From NCBI RefSeq assembly GCF_003385515.1, contig NZ_QNVT01000001.1, positions 1-64,000 on the forward strand: DNA of 64,000 bases, in the 5' to 3' direction. The DNA comes from Chryseobacterium pennae (lineage in GTDB: Bacteria > Bacteroidota > Bacteroidia > Flavobacteriales > Weeksellaceae). The number at the start of each line of letters is the position of its first letter. The stretch's first letter is position 1. Shown in pieces: positions 36,944 to 44,617 of this stretch. Below the pieces are notes generated by a model. The model did not search any database, was not told the DNA's origin, and worked only from the letters and a program-made list of their open reading frames with translations. The position numbers were made by a program, and so were the translations under genes.

Positions 36944-37366
36944 ATGAAAAAATCAAATCTTATCTTATTAATATGTCTTGCTCTCTACATAGCTTCACTT
37001 CCTTTCACTGCAGTGTATGCAAAAGGTCATGAAATGAGCGGGTTGGCCTGTGCTCTTTTAGGCTGGGCAGAAATGGAGGGTGGTGGAATAGCATGGATGG
37101 CTAATCCTTTGCTTTTTATCGGAGCTTTTTTCCTGCTCTTAAAACAAGTAAAAATAGCTGCAGCACTTAGCCTTATTGCCTTTGGCCTTACGTTTTGTTA
37201 TCTATCCGTTGGTGAAATTACGGTGAATGAAGCGGGACATCAATTCCCCATAACAGGGTATGGCCCGGGATATTTTCTTTGGATAGCAAGCTGTTTTACT
37301 TTATTGTCAGGCTGTATTATTCTTATCGTTACTTCTAAAAAAAATAAAGATCAAAATCCCACATAA
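36944..37366 (+). CDS. Small membrane protein of unknown function
   Basis: The 140-residue protein has about four predicted membrane helices (7-27, 50-70, 73-90 and 113-133) and a charged tail. There are no recognised motifs. It lies 13 bases after rmuC and 32 bases before a LytTR gene on the same strand and may be co-transcribed with them. I do not recognise the family. Confidence 0.6.
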   Translation: MKKSNLILLICLALYIASLPFTAVYAKGHEMSGLACALLGWAEMEGGGIAWMANPLLFIGAFFLLLKQVKIAAALSLIAFGLTFCYLSVGEITVNEAGHQFPITGYGPGYFLWIASCFTLLSGCIILIVTSKKNKDQNPT

Positions 37367-37398
37367 CTGATAAACTGAAATTTTGAAAAACTAAAGAC

Positions 37399-38259
37399 AT
37401 GCTTTCTTTTACGCCTTATTCATATCCTAAATCACACTCTGTAAAGGAGATACTGCTTTCCTCTCTTACAGCAGGAGTGGTAGTTTATCTTTTCCTGATT
37501 ATCTTTCAACCTTTTGGTACAGAAAACTTTCATCATCCTTATAAATACCTTATTCTTTTTCCTTATACTCTTATTTTCGGAGCAGCATTTTTTATCTCAA
37601 GTCTTTGCGTCTCCCGGTTCGATGAGTGGAATCTTGTATCAGAACTATTAAAAATATTGGCCATTTTATTTCTGGGATCAGTCTTTTCTTATTTTTATAA
37701 TTCATTATTTATAAGTCACGTACCCCTTAGTTTCGAAAATTATGGCTATATGTTCCTTTATTCTATGGCCATTGGAATTCCTACATCTTCCATTTATATT
37801 TTATCAAGATATATTTATTTAAAAAATTCCCGCGAGAATATCTCCGAAGATATTGACTCCATAAGCAATCCGGTAAATTCAACAAAAGCTGTTCTTACAA
37901 TTTCAATCAATACTACAGAGCTGAGAGTTGCTGAAGATGATTTCTTATGTATTCAGTCTATGGAAAACTATTGTACACTATATTATTTGGACAACAATAC
38001 TGTAAAAAAACTGTTACTCAGAATAAGTCTTTCCGGTATTCTAATGCAGGTACAAACCCAGACAATCAAAAGATGTCATCGTTCTTATATTGTTAATCTA
38101 GAAAAAGTAAAAAGTCTAAAGGGGAATGCTCAGGGCTACAAATTGATTCTTCCTGAAATTGATTTTAATATTCCTGTATCAAGAAGCTTTATATCAGTTA
38201 GTATTCCTCAATTACAGAAGCTTTATATCAGTTATTATTCCTCAATTACAGAAGCTTAA
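37399..38259 (+). CDS. LytTR-family membrane-anchored transcription regulator
   Basis: The 286-residue protein has four membrane helices in its N-terminal half (about 18-135) and a LytTR DNA-binding domain at about 170-270, with FLCIQSMENYCTLYYL and TQTIKRCHRSYIVNLEKVKSLKG. Such TM-LytTR proteins often regulate their own locus. The extreme C-terminus is altered by a 34-bp tandem duplication that changes the reading frame of the repeat, so the last ten or so residues (YISYYSSITEA) come from repeated DNA in another frame. The LytTR core is intact. Confidence 0.85.
   Translation: MLSFTPYSYPKSHSVKEILLSSLTAGVVVYLFLIIFQPFGTENFHHPYKYLILFPYTLIFGAAFFISSLCVSRFDEWNLVSELLKILAILFLGSVFSYFYNSLFISHVPLSFENYGYMFLYSMAIGIPTSSIYILSRYIYLKNSRENISEDIDSISNPVNSTKAVLTISINTTELRVAEDDFLCIQSMENYCTLYYLDNNTVKKLLLRISLSGILMQVQTQTIKRCHRSYIVNLEKVKSLKGNAQGYKLILPEIDFNIPVSRSFISVSIPQLQKLYISYYSSITEA
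38182..38257 (+). repeat. 34-bp tandem duplication at the end of the LytTR gene
   Basis: Two units (38182-38215 and 38216-38249) differ at one base (G/T) and are followed by 8 bases of a third. Because 34 is not a multiple of three, the second unit is read in a different frame. Confidence 0.85.
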
Positions 38260-38356
38260 AAAATAGAAGTTTGTCATTGGTCACTATTTCTTGATGCTCA
38301 TCACAATAAATTGATCTGCATTCCGGAAAGCCACATTTTTGCTCAAAATAATTAAC

Positions 38357-39148
38357 ATGAGTAAAAACATCCGCTTCATTTTTATCTTTATCCTGGGATT
38401 TGTAATCTATTATTTCTTTGATCTTTTTTACTTTAAAAGTATTCAGTATTTCATAAAAGACCTTTCGCACAGCAAAGCTATAGCCCATGTTTTGGCCTAC
38501 ATCATTACTCTGATCCCGTTAATGATTACCCTGAAAATTTTATTTCCAAAAAAGCCTATCATTAATTTGTTTTCACTGGACAGATCTGCTATTAAAGGAT
38601 TTTCTTTAGCTTTTTTAGGAACCTTACCTATGTTAATTGGTTACATAATACACTTTACAATAACCGATACAGTAAATTATGAATCATTATTCATCAATAC
38701 CCTATCATCTGCATTCTTCGAAGAAATAATATTCAGAGCCTTTCTCATTGGTACATTATATAGATTTACCAGGCTGGGATTTCTGTCATCAATTCTGTTG
38801 GGATCACTATTATTTGCACAAATTCATTTATATCAGAGTCAAAATATGACAGAACTTATTGAAATATTTGCTATTACATTTCTGGGTTCGGTATTTTTCA
38901 CATGGGTATATTTTGAACAGAATTTTAATCTATGGGTTGCTATATTTCTTCATTTTCTCATGAACCTGTATTGGGAGATATTCAATGTTTCAGAAAATGT
39001 TTCCGGAAACCTATTCGGAAATCTGTATAAATTTTTATCTATATTTTTAATAATAGGAATGGTTGTCTACCATAAAAAGAAGAGTAAAAGTACATTTCAG
39101 ATCACCTGGAAAAGCCTTTTTATAAAAAGCAAAGAAGTACAATCATAA
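38357..39148 (+). CDS. CPBP-family intramembrane metalloprotease
   Basis: The 263-residue protein has about eight membrane helices and the CPBP (CAAX protease/Abi) motifs in order. These are EEIIFR with E122, E123 and R127, a motif-2 His157 in FAQIHLY, and HFLMNLYW with H199 and N203. The metal ligands are therefore complete. Bacterial members act on membrane-bound peptides or as immunity proteins for bacteriocins; which applies here is unknown. The start at 38357 is preferred over 38339. It precedes the RNA methyltransferase by 20 bases. Confidence 0.88.
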   Translation: MSKNIRFIFIFILGFVIYYFFDLFYFKSIQYFIKDLSHSKAIAHVLAYIITLIPLMITLKILFPKKPIINLFSLDRSAIKGFSLAFLGTLPMLIGYIIHFTITDTVNYESLFINTLSSAFFEEIIFRAFLIGTLYRFTRLGFLSSILLGSLLFAQIHLYQSQNMTELIEIFAITFLGSVFFTWVYFEQNFNLWVAIFLHFLMNLYWEIFNVSENVSGNLFGNLYKFLSIFLIIGMVVYHKKKSKSTFQITWKSLFIKSKEVQS

Positions 39149-39156
39149 ATTTTGCA

Positions 39157-39164
39157 TAATTTTG
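39157..39164 (+). promoter_or_regulatory. Bacteroidetes -7 element very close to the start codon
   Basis: TAATTTTG ends 4 bases before the RNA methyltransferase ATG at 39169. If used, transcription would start at or next to the ATG. Confidence 0.45.
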
Positions 39165-39168
39165 CGAA

Positions 39169-39936
39169 ATGTTGATAGAAAGCTTTCAAAACGAAAAAAT
39201 AAAAAATGTCACTAAGCTACTTACTGACAACAGGTTCCGTAAAAAATCAAAGGTTTTTGTTGTAGAAGGGCAGCAGGAAAATGCCAGAGCCATACAATAT
39301 GATTTTGAGCCTGTAGAATTTTTCATCTGTGAAAATATCTTTAAGGAAAAGCTTCCTGAAGGGAAAATTCATTATGTAAGTGATAAAGTCTATGAAAAGA
39401 TAGCTTACAGAGGCAGTTCAGAAGGAATCATCGGGGTTTATACTGCAAAAGAAACGCCTCTTTCTTCTTATATTCCAAAAGAAAATTCTACTGTTATCAT
39501 TGTTGAAGGAGTAGAAAAACCTGGTAATTTGGGAGCTATTTTAAGAAGCTGTGAAGCCTTTGGTATTGATGCCCTTATTGTTGCTGATGGAAAAACCGAT
39601 TTTTATAACCCGAATGTTATCAGATCCAGCGTAGGCTGCCTTTTCGGAATGGAGGTTTATCAGGCGGAAAATGCGGAAACCCTAGAATTCCTTCAGAAAA
39701 ACAGCTTCAATATTTATACAACATTGATGGATGAAACTTCTGAAGATCTTTATAAGAGAGATTTCACACAACGTTCCGCTGTATTATTCGGGACAGAACA
39801 TTCAGGGTTAAGTGATTTCTGGATTGGAAAAGGAAAGAACACCCTGATTCCTATGTCTGGCAGTATAGATTCACTGAACCTGAGTAATGCAGTTGCAATC
39901 ACCTGCTATGAATCTTTGAAGCAAAAGAAAGGATAA
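39169..39936 (+). CDS. TrmH/SpoU-family RNA methyltransferase
   Basis: The 255-residue enzyme is a SPOUT-class 2'-O-ribose methyltransferase. The N-terminal substrate-binding domain (to about 95) is followed by the knotted catalytic domain. The three motifs are visible: GVEKPGNLGAILRSCEAFG with the catalytic Arg, FGTEHSGLS, and IPMSGSIDSLNLSNAVAI. It probably acts on rRNA or tRNA; the exact site cannot be read from sequence. It follows the CPBP protease closely. Confidence 0.92.
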   Translation: MLIESFQNEKIKNVTKLLTDNRFRKKSKVFVVEGQQENARAIQYDFEPVEFFICENIFKEKLPEGKIHYVSDKVYEKIAYRGSSEGIIGVYTAKETPLSSYIPKENSTVIIVEGVEKPGNLGAILRSCEAFGIDALIVADGKTDFYNPNVIRSSVGCLFGMEVYQAENAETLEFLQKNSFNIYTTLMDETSEDLYKRDFTQRSAVLFGTEHSGLSDFWIGKGKNTLIPMSGSIDSLNLSNAVAITCYESLKQKKG

Positions 39937-40000
39937 ATAATAGTAAGTGTAGTTTGACGATTGTCTTACAAATCAATATTACTGTAATATTCCTATAATA

Positions 40001-40038
40001 GAGATTGTTTCACCTTCGGTTCGCAATGACAGGTTAGG
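40001..40038. repeat. Possible dispersed intergenic repeat
   Basis: The stretch GAGATTGTTTCACCTTCGG, continuing as TTCGCAATGACAGGTTAGG, resembles a common intergenic repeat of the form 'cttcggctcgcaatgac'. It lies between the methyltransferase gene and a terminator. No gene is present. Confidence 0.4.
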
Positions 40039-40058
40039 AAAGAGTTGAGGATAAAGCA

Positions 40059-40098
40059 TAAAAAAACCGTTTCACTGGGTGAAACGGTTCTTTTATTT
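40059..40098. terminator. Bidirectional terminator
   Basis: A perfect 11-bp stem (40065-40075 with 40079-40089) and a 3-base loop are flanked by an A run and a T-rich run. It ends the minus-strand lipoprotein gene and may also stop readthrough from the plus-strand methyltransferase gene. Confidence 0.85.
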
Positions 40099-40115
40099 TT
40101 AAGCTTAAGCTAGAA

Positions 40116-40433
40116 TTATTTCTTAGCAGCATCTTTAGCAGCATCAGCAGCTCCTTTAGCAGCATCAGCAGCACCTTTAGCAGCGTCAGCAGCACCTTTA
40201 GCAACTTCAGCTCCAGCAGCAGTAGTAGCAGCAGCAGCATCTTTAGTAGCTTCTACAGCAGTAGTTGCAGCAGAATCAACAACTTTAGCAGCAGAATCAG
40301 TTACAGTAGCAGCAGAATCAGCTACAGTAGCAGCAGCAGAATCAGTTGTACCTTCAGTAGCTGTAGCGTCAGTTTTTTTACAAGCAACTAGAGAGATTGC
40401 AGCGATAGCAGCTACGAATAATGACTTTTTCAT
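40116..40433 (-). CDS. Ala-rich repeat lipoprotein
   Basis: The 105-residue product has a lipoprotein signal (AAISLVAC, Cys at about 18) and then a very low-complexity mature part. This has SAA-containing repeats with Thr and Val, then a threefold GAADAAK heptad (21-bp DNA repeats) ending DAAKK. The composition suggests a long amphipathic helix, as in small stress-associated surface lipoproteins, but no family is clear. A TACCTTTG element lies upstream on its strand and a strong terminator follows. High expression is likely but not shown. Confidence 0.8.
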   Translation of the reverse strand: MKKSLFVAAIAAISLVACKKTDATATEGTTDSAAATVADSAATVTDSAAKVVDSAATTAVEATKDAAAATTAAGAEVAKGAADAAKGAADAAKGAADAAKDAAKK

Positions 40434-40502
40434 AATAAATTAAATTTAATTTTGTTAATATTGTTTTATAAAATTTTCTTCTGTTCTGTTATTTGAACAA
40501 GA

Positions 40503-40510
40503 CAAAGGTA
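40503..40510 (-). promoter_or_regulatory. Bacteroidetes -7 element of the Ala-rich lipoprotein
   Basis: On the minus strand this reads TACCTTTG, about 70 bases before the gene and back-to-back with the plus-strand promoter at 40525. Confidence 0.45.
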
Positions 40511-40524
40511 TAGCAGTTAGAAAG

Positions 40525-40556
40525 TTTGTTTATGAAAAATAATTGTAATACCTTTG
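40525..40556 (+). promoter_or_regulatory. Promoter of the 40617 gene
   Basis: TTTG (40525-40528) is followed 20 bases later by TACCTTTG (40549-40556), a full Bacteroidetes consensus. The gene starts 60 bases downstream. Confidence 0.7.
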
Positions 40557-40616
40557 TAAAATAGTTTTACAAAAAAACATAACTGATAATCAACAATTTA
40601 ATTATTTAAAAAAAAA

Positions 40617-41792
40617 TTGACAGATTTAGATCTATTACACTTTGAACAGCTAAAAAAGGATGTCCAAGGTCAATATTTAAAAGAATACACCCCTTCACAG
40701 GATGACATATCCAAGTGGAAGGGTATAGATATCATATATTTCCAGGAAGACCTGCGCAAAAAAGCAAAAGGTAACATCAGTGAAAAATCATTTTACACCT
40801 ATTTCAAAACTTCACCAGTCACTAAATTACCCAGAATAGACATGCTCAATTTATTGAGTATTTATGCGGGTTACGACTCATGGTATGAATTCAAGAAACT
40901 GCATCTTTTTGCAGGAGAATTACTTCAGGAAACTGAAAATCCTGATGAAGAAGATATGAATGATTTGGAAGAAACAGTTTCTACAGCTCCTGATATTCCA
41001 AAAACTGAAATTCAACCTAAAAAAGTTGAAACAAAGACCCCTGAAAACTCTGATTTACAAAATTCAAATACTGATAACCAAGAAGTTAACAAAAAACAAA
41101 TTTCCACCAGTGAAGTTGAAATTTCAACAACTCCAGCTAAGAAAAATTTCTTAAAAAAGAACGCCTGGGCACTTATTACTTCCGTTTTAATTACCATAAC
41201 CGGATTACTGGGTTTTAAAGATGTACTTTTTTCAAAAACTTATACTTATTGTTTTATTGATAAGGATAGAGGAGTTTCTGTTATTAACACACTGGATATA
41301 ATGGTTATCAAGGAAAATGAATCGCCCTTGATGTATAAAATCAAACCTGGTGAATGTTTTTCTTATTCAACCAAAGATAAAAACCTGAAAATGAAGATCA
41401 GTGCTGCGTTCTATGAGCCACTGGATGTAAACAGGAATCTTGAAAATGCCCCTGAAGAAGAAAAAATTGAGCTTAAACCGGACGATTACAAAATGGCTGC
41501 TTATTATTTCTCCAGAAAAGATATTACAGGAAATTCAGAAGAGCAGGTAGCCCTTATTAAACAGAAAAGAAATCAGCTGGAAAACCTGATCAGCAATAAT
41601 GCTATTATCTACCAGGTGTATGACAATAACACTTATGGTATTGAAAAAATAGACAAACAAAAGTATATCACCCTCGTTACAACCCCTACTACATCTCTGA
41701 AAAACCTGAATGTAATAGAAATGAAAAAAGATAACGGTAAGATCGTATCCATTAAATTCAAAATTGCGACTACAGATGAAAAGAATAAATAA
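40617..41792 (+). CDS. Membrane protein with N-terminal regulator-like domain
   Basis: The 391-residue product begins with TTG (40617-40619). The frame has no ATG before about residue 75, and the domain needs the earlier start. Residues 20-95 form a helical domain (YFQEDLRKKAKGNISEKSFYTYF then LLSIYAGYDSWYEF) that resembles a regulatory DNA-binding-like domain seen in Bacteroidetes. A Glu/Thr/Ser-rich linker follows, then one membrane helix at about 185-203, and a periplasmic part of about 185 residues. This layout suggests a membrane-tethered regulator. A lipoprotein gene overlaps its end by 17 bases. Confidence 0.65.
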   Translation: MTDLDLLHFEQLKKDVQGQYLKEYTPSQDDISKWKGIDIIYFQEDLRKKAKGNISEKSFYTYFKTSPVTKLPRIDMLNLLSIYAGYDSWYEFKKLHLFAGELLQETENPDEEDMNDLEETVSTAPDIPKTEIQPKKVETKTPENSDLQNSNTDNQEVNKKQISTSEVEISTTPAKKNFLKKNAWALITSVLITITGLLGFKDVLFSKTYTYCFIDKDRGVSVINTLDIMVIKENESPLMYKIKPGECFSYSTKDKNLKMKISAAFYEPLDVNRNLENAPEEEKIELKPDDYKMAAYYFSRKDITGNSEEQVALIKQKRNQLENLISNNAIIYQVYDNNTYGIEKIDKQKYITLVTTPTTSLKNLNVIEMKKDNGKIVSIKFKIATTDEKNK

Positions 41793-42354
41793 TTTTTTAC
41801 CCCTCATTATACTTCTGACTTTATTTGTTACCTGTACTAAAAAAACAGAAGCCAGTGACCTGGATAAACTAAGAAACAGTAACAACACAAAAAGTTATCC
41901 GGCTGTACAAATGGATAGTATGCAGGCTATTAATTCTATTACCAAGCAAAAAGTTCAGGAACTTCTTGATCTTTCTACTCTTTATGCCAGTGGTAACAGA
42001 AATACTGAAGTAGACAGTTTTATTTATTCACAGATAGAAAGTTACTTCCATAAACCTGATTCTTTAACCTTCAAAAGAATGTTTAAAGAATTAGATAGCA
42101 TGAAGGTGAAAGCAGCAAAGGTAAATTCACTGAACGTTTACAAGGAATACTATAAAAAAGACACTTTAGACTATGCCAAATTCAATGTAGAATATTTTGA
42201 TGAGAAAAATAAGTCTTTAGGAAGCTTTGAGAAGAATGCCCAGTATATATTACTATCCACATCCAAACTGAAAAAGGAATTTAAGTTTTACTTTTTAGAT
42301 TTTTATTCCAAACCACTTACAAAAGACAGCACTTCTGTTGGAGTAACTAAATAG
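41776..42354 (+). CDS. Lipoprotein of unknown function
   Basis: The 192-residue product has a lipoprotein signal (IILLTLFVTC, Cys at about 20); the ATG at 41776 gives the best leader. The mature part is charged and mostly helical, with no motif I recognise. Its start overlaps the upstream gene by 17 bases, so they are translationally coupled and may act together. Its 3' end overlaps the convergent cyclo-ligase gene by 52 bases. Confidence 0.7.
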   Translation: MKRINNFLPLIILLTLFVTCTKKTEASDLDKLRNSNNTKSYPAVQMDSMQAINSITKQKVQELLDLSTLYASGNRNTEVDSFIYSQIESYFHKPDSLTFKRMFKELDSMKVKAAKVNSLNVYKEYYKKDTLDYAKFNVEYFDEKNKSLGSFEKNAQYILLSTSKLKKEFKFYFLDFYSKPLTKDSTSVGVTK

Positions 42355-42878
42355 TCCAGGGGGATATCATTTTCCCAGACATCATCAATAGAATCATCGG
42401 GGTCAAAATAATTGACTCCGATTTTTTTTGTCTCTGAAGATATATTTTGGAAAAGAGTGTCATAAAATCCTTTACCGTACCCTACTCTATTTCCTCTTCG
42501 ATCACAATATAAAAGCGGAGTGATTACATAATGAAAATTATGTTCTCCGGAATCTTCATTGGAAACCGGTTCTGAAATCCCCCATGCATTTGTTTCAAAT
42601 GCAGTATTTCCGAAGATCTCAATATTAATCAGTTTATCTTCTACAATTTTAGGCACATAAACACGGATATTCTGCCCTAAAAAATAATTGATGAAGATTT
42701 GGGTATCAATCTCATTAAACTTCTCAATCGGAACGAAAACATGAACCTTCTGCCCTGCATGAGGAGTAAAGTAATCTATGAAATTCTGAAAAATATTTTC
42801 GGATAACAGGAAAGCCTCATCATGAGACAAGGCTTTTCTTTTTTGCATATATTTTTTTCTAAGCTCAGCTTTCAACAT
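42303..42878 (-). CDS. 5-formyltetrahydrofolate cyclo-ligase
   Basis: The 191-residue enzyme converts 5-formyl-THF to 5,10-methenyl-THF with ATP. The N-terminal basic stretch LRKKYMQKRKALS, the PLLYCDRRGNRVGYGKGFYD loop for ATP and substrate binding, and the family's usual length support this. The last 52 bases overlap a convergent lipoprotein gene. It lies 39 bases from the trhO stop on the same strand, so the two may be linked, with trhO first. Confidence 0.92.
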   Translation of the reverse strand: MLKAELRKKYMQKRKALSHDEAFLLSENIFQNFIDYFTPHAGQKVHVFVPIEKFNEIDTQIFINYFLGQNIRVYVPKIVEDKLINIEIFGNTAFETNAWGISEPVSNEDSGEHNFHYVITPLLYCDRRGNRVGYGKGFYDTLFQNISSETKKIGVNYFDPDDSIDDVWENDIPLDYLVTPTEVLSFVSGLE

Positions 42879-42917
42879 AACAGTTAAATTATTTTTACTG
42901 AACAGCTTTTGTATTCA

Positions 42918-44288
42918 TTATGCTTTTTCAGCAGGTTCAAGAACCTTATACAGCTTATCAGATAAGCGAACTCTGAACGGAATTTCAAAAGTAATCTGAT
43001 CTCCCTGTCTTGCCGTTTCACAAGGTTCTCCGTTGGCATAAATCTGAGTGATTGTAAGCTCCTGTTCTCCTGTCGTAGGACCGGAAATCAAAACTTTATC
43101 GCCTACTGAAAGTTCTTTACTTTCAATTAAAAACTGTCCGATTTTTGATTTTGAAAAGTAATGCTCAGCTTTTCCAACCAATACCTTCTTAACGGATATT
43201 TTCTGACGGATATTTTTTGTTTCTGCTTTTGCTAAAGGTGCTTTAGGCAGATCTCCTGAGTTTTTAAATTTCAAGGCATCAGATTTTCCTTTTCTGAAGA
43301 CTTTATTTCCAACCTGTAATCCTTTTCTTAGTTTCAGCTGCTCTTCCCAAGGCAAATGAATGGTATCCAGGCATTCTGTAGAGCAGCAGTTTTCCATTGC
43401 TGTTTTACATTCATCACATTGGATAAATAAAAGGTGACAGGCATCATTGGCACAATTGGTATGATTGTCACAAGGTTTTCCGCATTGGTGGCACTGTGCT
43501 ATAATATCATCTGTAATTCGTTCTCCTAAGCGGTGATCGAATACGAAATTCTTACCAATGAATTTACTTTCAATGTCTTCTTCTTTTATCTGGCGGGTAT
43601 ATTCAATGATCCCGCCTTCCAATTGGAAAACATTTTTGAACCCCTGATGTTTGAAATAGGCACTGGCTTTCTCGCAACGAATTCCACCTGTACAATACAT
43701 CAACAGGTTTTTATCTTCTTTAAAATCCTGTAACTGGTCATTAATAATCGGTAAGCTTTCTCTGAAGTTTTCCACATCAGGAGTAATGGCGCCTTCAAAA
43801 TGTCCTACTTCACTTTCGTAGTGATTTCTAAAATCAACGACAATAGTGTTAGGATCATCAAGCATATTATTAAATTCCTGTGCTTTTAAGTGAACTCCTT
43901 TGTTGGTAACATCAAAGGTATCATCATTCAGACCATCAGCAACAATTTTATGTCTTACCTTAATGGTTAATTTTAAAAAAGAGTGATTGTCTTGCTCTAC
44001 CGCTACATTCAAACGGATACCTCTCATAAAGTCATACACTTCCAACGTATCGCGAAAAGCTTCAAACTGATCCGCAGGAACACTCATCTGAGCATTAATT
44101 CCTTCATGGGCAACATAAATACGACCAAGGGCATCAAGGGCATTCCAGGCTATGAATAAATCGTCACGAAATTTTTTGGGATCTTCAATTTTAGCGTACG
44201 CATAGAAAGACAATGTAAGACGTTCCTTACCAGCTTCATCAATAAGTTGAGCTCTTTCTTCTGCGCTTAAGGTGTTATACAGTTGCAT
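42918..44288 (-). CDS. trhO: tRNA uridine-34 hydroxylase TrhO with extra C-terminal barrel
   Basis: The 456-residue protein is a rhodanese-related enzyme (YceA/TrhO) that makes 5-hydroxyuridine at tRNA position 34. The N-terminal acylphosphatase-like part contains VAHEGINAQMSVP. The rhodanese domain has the active loop MYCTGGIRC near residue 200 and EGGIIEY. A Cys-rich zinc-like region spans about 265-310 (CHQCGKPC..CANDAC..CDECK). The E. coli enzyme has about 350 residues and stops near there. The extra end (about 365-450) reads VLVGKAEHYFSKSKIGQFLI, GDKVLISGPTTGEQ and GDQITFEIPFRV, resembling the C-terminal barrel of U32 peptidases. Confidence 0.9.
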   Translation of the reverse strand: MQLYNTLSAEERAQLIDEAGKERLTLSFYAYAKIEDPKKFRDDLFIAWNALDALGRIYVAHEGINAQMSVPADQFEAFRDTLEVYDFMRGIRLNVAVEQDNHSFLKLTIKVRHKIVADGLNDDTFDVTNKGVHLKAQEFNNMLDDPNTIVVDFRNHYESEVGHFEGAITPDVENFRESLPIINDQLQDFKEDKNLLMYCTGGIRCEKASAYFKHQGFKNVFQLEGGIIEYTRQIKEEDIESKFIGKNFVFDHRLGERITDDIIAQCHQCGKPCDNHTNCANDACHLLFIQCDECKTAMENCCSTECLDTIHLPWEEQLKLRKGLQVGNKVFRKGKSDALKFKNSGDLPKAPLAKAETKNIRQKISVKKVLVGKAEHYFSKSKIGQFLIESKELSVGDKVLISGPTTGEQELTITQIYANGEPCETARQGDQITFEIPFRVRLSDKLYKVLEPAEKA

Positions 44289-44617
44289 GCTATAAACGTT
44301 TTAAGTGAGAAAAATATTTTTGCAAAGATAAACATTTTAAATTAATTTTATCGACGAGAGCTTGGGGCAATGGGAACAGAAAACACTTTTATCTTATATT
44401 TTATAGAGTACTATTTTGTCATATTTTGTTTAAGTTTTTTTTAATTTTTGTTAACTATAGGCTTAACAATTATGACATAATGTATAAAATGATATAATAG
44501 CCGTTAAATTTTAGTTAAAATTGAAACATAGCATACTAATTGCTTACTTATTTAACATTAAATTTGTTTACTCAAAAACATAAAAAGAAATTAATTAATA
44601 AACAAGAAAGATATACA
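44289..44617 (+). promoter_or_regulatory. Gap between trhO and degQ with degQ promoter element
   Basis: This 329-base divergent region has no gene. It holds a TAAATTTG element (44559-44566) 51 bases before degQ with a TTG 16 bases further up, and a 13-base palindrome ATTATGACATAAT (44469-44481) that could be an operator. The trhO promoter is not clear. Confidence 0.45.

Noticed and set aside
40034..40240. A Leu-rich minus-strand frame overlapping the Ala-rich lipoprotein gene
   Set aside because: The Leu runs arise from reading the GCA repeats in another frame, and the real gene has a lipoprotein signal.
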